Shown: positions 7,552 through 11,364 of the stretch, piece by piece | How positions within the stretch are numbered: the stretch's first letter is position 1 | Layout of the letters: each line of letters starts with the position of its first letter | NCBI GenBank assembly: GCA_900319895.1 | Contig: ONQK01000041.1 | Location: forward strand, 1-11,364 | Length of the DNA stretch: 11,364 nucleotides | Direction of reading: 5' to 3' | From: an uncultured Prevotella sp. | GTDB lineage: Bacteria > Bacteroidota > Bacteroidia > Bacteroidales > Bacteroidaceae | The notes under the pieces: generated by a model | Databases searched by the model: none | The model's input: only the letters and a program-made list of their open reading frames with translations | Told to the model about the DNA's origin: nothing | Position numbers and translations under genes: made by a program

Positions 7552-9114
7552 TTATCTGTCAATGTCAGGTATTACAAAATCGACCGCCGCCGCAGTTGTC
7601 ACCAAGTCGGCGAGCTTCTGCCCACGAAGCATCGGGTCTAGGGCACCGACAAGGCTCAGCCCCATGGGGCGCATCTTCAAGCGATAGGGGCTCTTGTCGC
7701 CTCTTGAGTCAAGATATACGCCGAACTCGCCGCTCGCGCCTTCCACAGAGAAATACCATTGTCCTTCCGGAACTTTGATTATCGGTTTTTGCTTCACATA
7801 GAATTCTCCTGCCGGGATGTTGTCGATGAGTTGCTCTATGATGTGCAGGCTCTGGTACATTTCCTTGATGTGTACCATGTAGCGGTCCATCGAGTCGCAG
7901 CCCGTCAGCGTAATCTGCTCCCATACCACCCTGTCATATAGGTCATAAGGATGATTCTTGCGGACATCATTCTTCCAGCCGGCGGCACGCCCGGCAGGGC
8001 CGGTCACACCGTAGTTAATACAGTCTTCCAAACCCATCACGCCGACTTTCTCAAATCGCTTGTGCGTGATGATGTTGTCGCCGAAGACATCCATGTATTC
8101 TTTAATCATGGGCTTCATGTAGGCAATCAGCCTCTTGACGTTCTTAACGAAATTCGGGTCAATGTCGTCTTGCAGACCGCCAATTCGATAGTAATTTTGG
8201 ATCAAGCGGCCGCCCGTGGTTTCTTCCAACACATTGAGCACATGCTCCCGGTCGCGCATGCAGTACAAAAACGCCGTCAAGGCGCCCAGGTCTTGCGCGC
8301 AACAGCCACAATACAAGAGGTGAGAGTCAAGACGTTGCAACTCGTCCATAATCGTACGGATGTACTTTATCCTGTCGGTCAGCTCAACGCCCAGCCCCTC
8401 CTCTATCACGCCAACCAACGCATGGCGATGCATCATGGCGGAGAGATAGTTCAGGCGGTCGGTCAAAGCCAGTGTCTGCGGATAGGTGTATTCTTCGCAC
8501 ATTTTTTCGATGCCACGATGGATGTAGCCCAGGTGTGGATAGATGCGCTTCACGGTTTCGCCGTCCAGCACGGTTTGCAGGCGGAGGACACCGTGGGTTG
8601 AAGGGTGCTGCGGGCCGATGTTGATGACATACTCGTCGTCGGTGAACAGCTGATTGTGCTTGCAGGCCAGCTCGCCCTCGGCATTCAGGCTGTATTCGCA
8701 GCCATAATCCGGCTCAACATCATCCTCCAAGGAATATTGTCCGTCGCCTTTCCAATTCTTGAGGAAAGGATGTCCTTTAAAGTCGTTTCTAAGATAAAGG
8801 CGGCGCATGTCAGGATGTCCCAGGAACTTGATGCCGAAGAAGTCGTAAACTTCGCGCTCCAGCAGGTCGGCGACTTTCCACAATTGGGTTACCGTGGGAA
8901 TTACCGAACTACCGCTGGCTTGCTTGGCGATCATCTTCACCGAAATGCGCTCATGGCTTTCGGTGTTTTCCAAGATATAGACACAGCCCAGACCTTCTTC
9001 GCCAAAGTCCTCGCCTATGATTGTGACCAGGAAGTCAAAATGTTTCTTTTCTTTAAGCGAGGTCATCTCGGGGACAAAGTTGTCGAAATCAAATATAAGA
9101 TGTTCTAATTTCAT
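7552..9114 (-). CDS. nuoCD: NADH-quinone oxidoreductase fused subunit C/D
   Basis: This is a natural fusion of NuoC (30 kDa-type) and NuoD (49 kDa-type), the subunits that hold NuoB and form the quinone-reducing site. The 520 residues are fewer than the roughly 600 of E. coli NuoCD; the NuoC part is short. NuoC spans about 1-120, with the signature EREVYDFFGIKFLGHPD (86-102). A linker of about 40 residues follows. NuoD runs from about 163 to the end, starting with NIGPQHPSTHGVLRL; His174 and Tyr223 (in RLNYLS) match the known quinone-headgroup ligands. Other conserved blocks are LDSHLLYCG, YYRIGG (308-313), TGPAGRAAG and the terminal DIDR. The start overlaps the nuoB stop as ATGA, and AGGAGG lies 7 bases upstream. 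Confidence 0.98.
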   Translation of the reverse strand: MKLEHLIFDFDNFVPEMTSLKEKKHFDFLVTIIGEDFGEEGLGCVYILENTESHERISVKMIAKQASGSSVIPTVTQLWKVADLLEREVYDFFGIKFLGHPDMRRLYLRNDFKGHPFLKNWKGDGQYSLEDDVEPDYGCEYSLNAEGELACKHNQLFTDDEYVINIGPQHPSTHGVLRLQTVLDGETVKRIYPHLGYIHRGIEKMCEEYTYPQTLALTDRLNYLSAMMHRHALVGVIEEGLGVELTDRIKYIRTIMDELQRLDSHLLYCGCCAQDLGALTAFLYCMRDREHVLNVLEETTGGRLIQNYYRIGGLQDDIDPNFVKNVKRLIAYMKPMIKEYMDVFGDNIITHKRFEKVGVMGLEDCINYGVTGPAGRAAGWKNDVRKNHPYDLYDRVVWEQITLTGCDSMDRYMVHIKEMYQSLHIIEQLIDNIPAGEFYVKQKPIIKVPEGQWYFSVEGASGEFGVYLDSRGDKSPYRLKMRPMGLSLVGALDPMLRGQKLADLVTTAAAVDFVIPDIDR

Positions 9115-9818
9115 TGTGCGCCCTCCTCTTTTTGATTGTCTGTCTTCAATTCATTCACAAAGTCCTCGGGAACCTCAGACACCACCAGTGGTTTTTGCCA
9201 GCCGGAGGCAATTGCCGCATTGGAGAGCCCCAACTCGCGCTCTTCGGCATCTTGCTTGTGGTTCGCCCCGCCAAAGAATTTTTCAACTTTCACCTTACGC
9301 TGCAACTGCATCATGCCATACAAAATCGCCTCGGGGCGCGGCGGGCAGCCCGGTATGTAGACGTCTACAGGAACGATTTCACCGATTCCTTTAACGACGT
9401 GATAACTGGACTTGAAGGGGCCGCCGCTGATGGCACAGCCGCCAACAGCCACGACATACTTCGGCTCCGCCATTTCGTCGTAGAGACGCTTGAATACGGG
9501 TGCCATCTTATGGGTAATCGTACCTGCGGTCATGATCAGGTCGGCCTGACGGGGAGAGTTGCGCGTGACCTCAAATCCAAATCGTGAGAAGTCGTAGCGT
9601 GCGCAACCTACTGCCATGAACTCAATGCCGCAACAACTCGTTCCAAAAGTCAACGACCATAAGGAGTTGCTGCGTCCCCAGTTGATGACTTGGTCGAGCG
9701 AGCCGACGACAACGTTCACACCGCCCTCGTGCAGCTGGTCAACCAGTTTTTCCAGACTTGTATTGTCCTTAAACTCTGCATAAGGGATGCTCTTGATACT
9801 AGGCTTTCTCACTTCCAT
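9111..9818 (-). CDS. nuoB: NADH-quinone oxidoreductase subunit B (cluster N2)
   Basis: NuoB carries N2, the last [4Fe-4S] cluster, which reduces quinone at the NuoD interface. The 235-residue product shows all four ligands: the adjacent pair Cys62-Cys63 (TSCCGIEFMAVG), Cys128 (VGGCAISGG) and Cys158 (IPGCPPRPEAILYGM). About 60 residues follow the conserved core, rich in acidic residues and lysine (ending in DNQKEEGAQ), longer than the shortest family members. The ATG at 9818 is chosen over an in-frame TTG seven codons upstream, because AAAGGAG lies 7 bases before this ATG. The gene overlaps the end of nuoA by 10 bases and the start of nuoCD by 4, suggesting coupled translation. Confidence 0.97.
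   Translation of the reverse strand: MEVRKPSIKSIPYAEFKDNTSLEKLVDQLHEGGVNVVVGSLDQVINWGRSNSLWSLTFGTSCCGIEFMAVGCARYDFSRFGFEVTRNSPRQADLIMTAGTITHKMAPVFKRLYDEMAEPKYVVAVGGCAISGGPFKSSYHVVKGIGEIVPVDVYIPGCPPRPEAILYGMMQLQRKVKVEKFFGGANHKQDAEERELGLSNAAIASGWQKPLVVSEVPEDFVNELKTDNQKEEGAQ
9121..9128 (-). promoter_or_regulatory. Shine-Dalgarno site of nuoCD
   Basis: GAGGAGGG on the minus strand; AGGAGG ends 7 bases before the ATG at 9114. It lies inside the last codons of nuoB (the Lys-Glu-Glu-Gly stretch). Confidence 0.85.
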
Positions 9819-10159
9819 TCCAGCACTCCTTTCCGCCAAGCATAAGCCAAGCCAAATACTAATACCAACAAGAAGAAGCCAATGCTTACCAAAGCCATGA
9901 CTCCATACTGCTTAACGACAACTGCCCATGGATAGAGGAACACCGTTTCAATGTCGAAAATCAGGAAAAGGATAGCGAAGAGGTAAAAACCGACATGCAT
10001 GGGCATCCAAGATGAACCGCGCGTCGGGATTCCGCACTCAAAAGGCTCGCCTTTCACCGGATTATACGAGCGGGGACCTATCAACTTGGCTACGACATAA
10101 GCGCCTGCAACCAATACGACAGCCGTCAATAATACGGTAATTAACAACGAAAAATTCAT
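9809..10159 (-). CDS. nuoA: NADH-quinone oxidoreductase subunit A, first gene of the operon
   Basis: NuoA is a small membrane subunit with three helices whose first loop sits by the quinone chamber. The 116-residue product has the conserved loop GEPFECGIP (37-45) with Glu41 and Cys42, and FDIETVFLYPWA (68-79) with Asp69 and Glu71 in the second helix. The open frame extends 39 codons upstream, but the start at 10159 gives the normal family N-terminus (MNFSLLITVLL), and the extra codons would run through the promoter region. No Shine-Dalgarno sequence; the leader is A/T-rich. The nearest promoter element is about 43 bases upstream, making this the first gene of the nuo transcript. Confidence 0.96.
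   Translation of the reverse strand: MNFSLLITVLLTAVVLVAGAYVVAKLIGPRSYNPVKGEPFECGIPTRGSSWMPMHVGFYLFAILFLIFDIETVFLYPWAVVVKQYGVMALVSIGFFLLVLVFGLAYAWRKGVLEWK
9826..9832 (-). promoter_or_regulatory. Shine-Dalgarno site that fixes the nuoB start
   Basis: AAAGGAG on the minus strand, 7 bases before the ATG at 9818, inside the end of nuoA. The alternative TTG at 9839 lies upstream of this site and has no such sequence at a suitable distance. Confidence 0.85.
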
Positions 10160-10201
10160 TATGTATGATTTAAAAATTTGATGTCTGAATAAAAACGTAT
10201 G

Positions 10202-10209
10202 CAAAGTTA
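10202..10209 (-). promoter_or_regulatory. Probable -7 element of the nuo promoter
   Basis: The minus strand reads TAACTTTG here, an exact match to the TAnnTTTG -7 element used by the primary sigma factor of Bacteroidetes. Transcription would start near 10195, giving a leader of about 36 bases before nuoA. No clear TTTG-type -33 element is seen at the expected 19-21 base spacing (the sequence there is TCTCTTTTAT), so the promoter may be weak or assisted by an activator. Confidence 0.65.
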
Positions 10210-10240
10210 CGATTTTATTTTGTAATAAAAGAGAAAAAAG

Positions 10241-10270
10241 TTGCAAAATGTTCACTCCAGTTTGCAAAAT
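10241..10270. repeat. 9-base direct repeat upstream of the nuo promoter
   Basis: TTGCAAAAT occurs at 10241-10249 and again at 10262-10270 on the plus strand (ATTTTGCAA on the coding strand). The copies start 21 bases apart, about two helical turns, and lie some 45-75 bases upstream of the predicted transcription start. This spacing would suit a dimeric or tandem-binding regulator. Chance in A/T-rich DNA cannot be excluded. Confidence 0.4.
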
Positions 10271-10286
10271 AGGCAAAAAAATGCCT
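10271..10286. repeat. Short inverted repeat upstream of nuoA
   Basis: AGGCA and TGCCT flank six A on the plus strand, a 5-base-pair inverted repeat directly next to the second TTGCAAAAT copy. It is too short to be a convincing terminator. It could be part of an operator or a backup to the rplI terminator. Confidence 0.3.
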
Positions 10287-10328
10287 TTTAACCATGTGTA
10301 GCATTAAAATGTCATGTTTAAAAGACAT

Positions 10329-10368
10329 AAAAGGCGACGAAAATCTCACCGGATTTCCGTCGCCTTTT
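10329..10368 (-). terminator. Intrinsic terminator after rplI
   Basis: On the minus strand two 17-base arms, starting AAAAGGCGACGG and ending CGTCGCCTTTT, pair around a 6-base loop (10346-10351). One position is a G-U wobble in minus-strand RNA; the same position would be an A-C mismatch in plus-strand RNA, so the hairpin favours minus-strand transcripts. The last four T of the stem are followed by ATGTCTTTTAAA. It begins 22 bases after the rplI stop and separates the ribosomal unit from nuo. Confidence 0.9.
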
Positions 10369-10390
10369 TATGGATATTGTCTAGAATTGC

Positions 10391-10960
10391 TTATTCTTCA
10401 ACAGCAGCTTCGGTTTCTGCCTCTGCTTGTGCCTCTGTCTCAACCTCAACGGCTGCCACCGCCTCTGCTGCCTCTGCCTTCACTTCCTCCTTCGGGGCTT
10501 TTTTGTCAAGATCTTCAGGATTTTCCGCAATCACAGCTACCGGCACCTTGACTTCAACCTCCTTGTGGAAGTGGACTACTGCCTCATAAGTACCAATACG
10601 TTTTGCCTCACGCATGGTGATGATCTTGCGATCCACCTCGATTTGGCGTGCTGCCAGTTCCTCAGCCACCTGAGCCGCGCCGACAGAGCCATAAAGCTGT
10701 CCCGTGGCGCTAACCTTTGCGGCAATTTCGAGCGAGATGCCTTCAAGAGCTGCCGCACGCTTCTCTGCCTCTGCCTTGATGGCAGCCAGCTTGTTGGCCT
10801 GCTGACGCAAATTCTCGGCTAACACCTTCTTGGCAGACGCAGATGCTATCACTGCCTTGCCAGTTGGAATCAAATAGTTTCTTCCATATCCGGACTTAAC
10901 GTTTACTATATCGTTCTTGTATCCAAGACCTATAATATCTTCTTTCAGTATGATTTCCAT
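10391..10960 (-). CDS. rplI: 50S ribosomal protein L9 with acidic C-terminal extension
   Basis: L9 (bL9) binds 23S rRNA near the base of the L1 stalk and helps maintain reading-frame fidelity. The N-terminal rRNA-binding domain carries the family signature GLGYKNDIVNVKSGYGRNYL (11-30). It is followed by the long connecting helix, rich in Ala, Lys and Glu (about 41-75), and the C-terminal domain to about residue 146 (VPVAVIAE). The product is 189 residues, whereas L9 is usually about 148. The extra 43 residues are low-complexity Glu/Ala/Val (for example AEAETEAAVEE), strongly acidic and unlike the basic tails common in ribosomal proteins. ATG start at 10960, A/T-rich upstream without a Shine-Dalgarno sequence. 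It is the last gene of rpsF-rpsR-rplI. Confidence 0.97.
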   Translation of the reverse strand: MEIILKEDIIGLGYKNDIVNVKSGYGRNYLIPTGKAVIASASAKKVLAENLRQQANKLAAIKAEAEKRAAALEGISLEIAAKVSATGQLYGSVGAAQVAEELAARQIEVDRKIITMREAKRIGTYEAVVHFHKEVEVKVPVAVIAENPEDLDKKAPKEEVKAEAAEAVAAVEVETEAQAEAETEAAVEE

Positions 10961-11004
10961 AATTCTTTTCTAATTTTTATATGGGTCATGACAGTTGGGC
11001 AACA

Positions 11005-11019
11005 CCACGGTCGGCATGG
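11005..11019 (-). other. Small hairpin in the rpsR-rplI gap
   Basis: The 81-base gap between rpsR and rplI contains, on the minus strand, CCATG and CGTGG around a CCGAC loop: five pairs including one G-U. Outer GGC/GCC segments could extend it across internal loops. The G/C-rich half of the gap (10990-11032) contrasts with the A/T-rich 30 bases before the rplI start. It may be a processing or regulatory structure, but the short stem gives weak support. Confidence 0.25.
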
Positions 11020-11041
11020 CCTTCCCCGCCATTTCTCATTA

Positions 11042-11311
11042 TTATTTCATCAAATCTGCCACATATGGAAGTAATGCAATCTGGCGCGCACGCTTTACTG
11101 CCTGTGCCACACGACGTTGATACTTCAGAGAGGTTCCTGTGATACGACGAGGGAGAATTTTCCCCTGCTCATTCAAGAATTTCTTCAAGAATTCAGGATC
11201 TTTATAGTCAATGTACTTAATACCGCTTTTCTTAAAACGGCAATACTTCTTCTTCTTGGTGTCGATGGAAGGAGCATTCAAATAACGGATTTCAGATTCT
11301 TGTGCTACCAT
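11042..11311 (-). CDS. rpsR: 30S ribosomal protein S18
   Basis: S18 (bS18) forms a dimer with S6 on the platform of the 30S subunit. The 89-residue product has the conserved core: KKKYCRFKKSGIKYIDYKD near 18-38, then ILPRRITGTSLKYQRRVAQA (about 52-71) and VKRARQIALLPY. About 15 N-terminal residues precede the core, so it is longer than the roughly 75-residue E. coli protein, as is common in Bacteroidetes. The start is ATG, only two bases after the rpsF stop, with AGGAGG 7 bases upstream inside the last rpsF codons. This implies coupled synthesis of the two partners. Confidence 0.97.
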   Translation of the reverse strand: MVAQESEIRYLNAPSIDTKKKKYCRFKKSGIKYIDYKDPEFLKKFLNEQGKILPRRITGTSLKYQRRVAQAVKRARQIALLPYVADLMK

Positions 11312-11313
11312 GG

Positions 11314-11364
11314 TTAAGCCTCCTCTTTTTTAGCAAATTTGTTTCTTCTCTTTTCAGCATACTG
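11314..11364 (-). CDS. rpsF: 30S ribosomal protein S6, C-terminal end only (cut by window edge)
   Basis: The last 16 codons read QYAEKRRNKFAKKEEA and then TAA (11316-11314). A basic then acidic C-terminal tail right before rpsR fits S6, and rpsF-rpsR-rplI is the standard order. The identification rests on position and tail composition, because the S6 fold itself lies beyond the window. The last Glu-Glu-Ala codons also supply the rpsR Shine-Dalgarno sequence. Confidence 0.75.
   Translation of the reverse strand, partial: QYAEKRRNKFAKKEEA
11319..11324 (-). promoter_or_regulatory. Shine-Dalgarno site of rpsR
   Basis: AGGAGG on the minus strand, 7 bases before the ATG at 11311, encoded within the final Glu-Glu-Ala codons of rpsF. 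Confidence 0.85.

Noticed and set aside
1..11364. A new defence, mobile or biosynthetic system in this window
   Set aside because: Every base outside the short intergenic gaps is accounted for by conserved ribosomal-protein and complex I genes in a known order. I saw no integrase, transposase, terminal repeats, CRISPR repeats, tRNA or compositional island.

Overview
The window is a continuous block of housekeeping genes, all on the minus strand, from a member of the Bacteroidota. The order Bacteroidales is most likely, possibly a Prevotella/Bacteroides relative, but the genus is my guess. The evidence is the gene set rpsF-rpsR-rplI without ssb or priB, an 11-gene complex I operon with fused nuoCD and no nuoE, nuoF or nuoG, a TAnnTTTG-type promoter element before nuoA, and mostly A-rich rather than Shine-Dalgarno translation starts.

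Transcription reads from high to low coordinates. At the right edge are the last 16 codons of rpsF (ribosomal protein S6), then rpsR (S18), an 81-base gap with a small hairpin, and rplI (L9), which carries an unusual acidic Ala/Glu-rich tail. A strong intrinsic terminator (10329-10368) closes this unit. A 231-base intergenic region separates rplI from nuoA. It holds the terminator, a short inverted repeat, a 9-base direct repeat spaced two helical turns apart, and a -7 promoter element. From 10159 down to 94 lie nuoA, nuoB, nuoCD, nuoH, nuoI, nuoJ, nuoK, nuoL, nuoM and nuoN, tightly packed with gaps of 6-28 bases or overlaps of 4-10 bases. A second strong terminator (13-48) ends the operon. 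No stretch above 300 bases lacks a gene.

The Nuo proteins together make the membrane arm (A, H, J, K, L, M, N) and the quinone-reducing connecting module (B, CD, I) of a respiratory complex I. The NADH-oxidising module (E, F, G) is absent, so electrons must enter through another donor, probably at the NuoI/NuoB iron-sulfur clusters.

I do not see an undescribed system here: no mobile element, CRISPR array, tRNA or rRNA, and no unexplained coding region. The most useful observations are a Lys-to-Leu change at the central proton-channel position of NuoM, kept as Lys in NuoL and NuoN; a clean split in which only the genes starting on or next to the preceding stop codon have Shine-Dalgarno sequences; and the tail on L9. 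Several automatically called starts (nuoN, nuoL, nuoB) use TTG codons just upstream of better ATGs; I use the ATGs.
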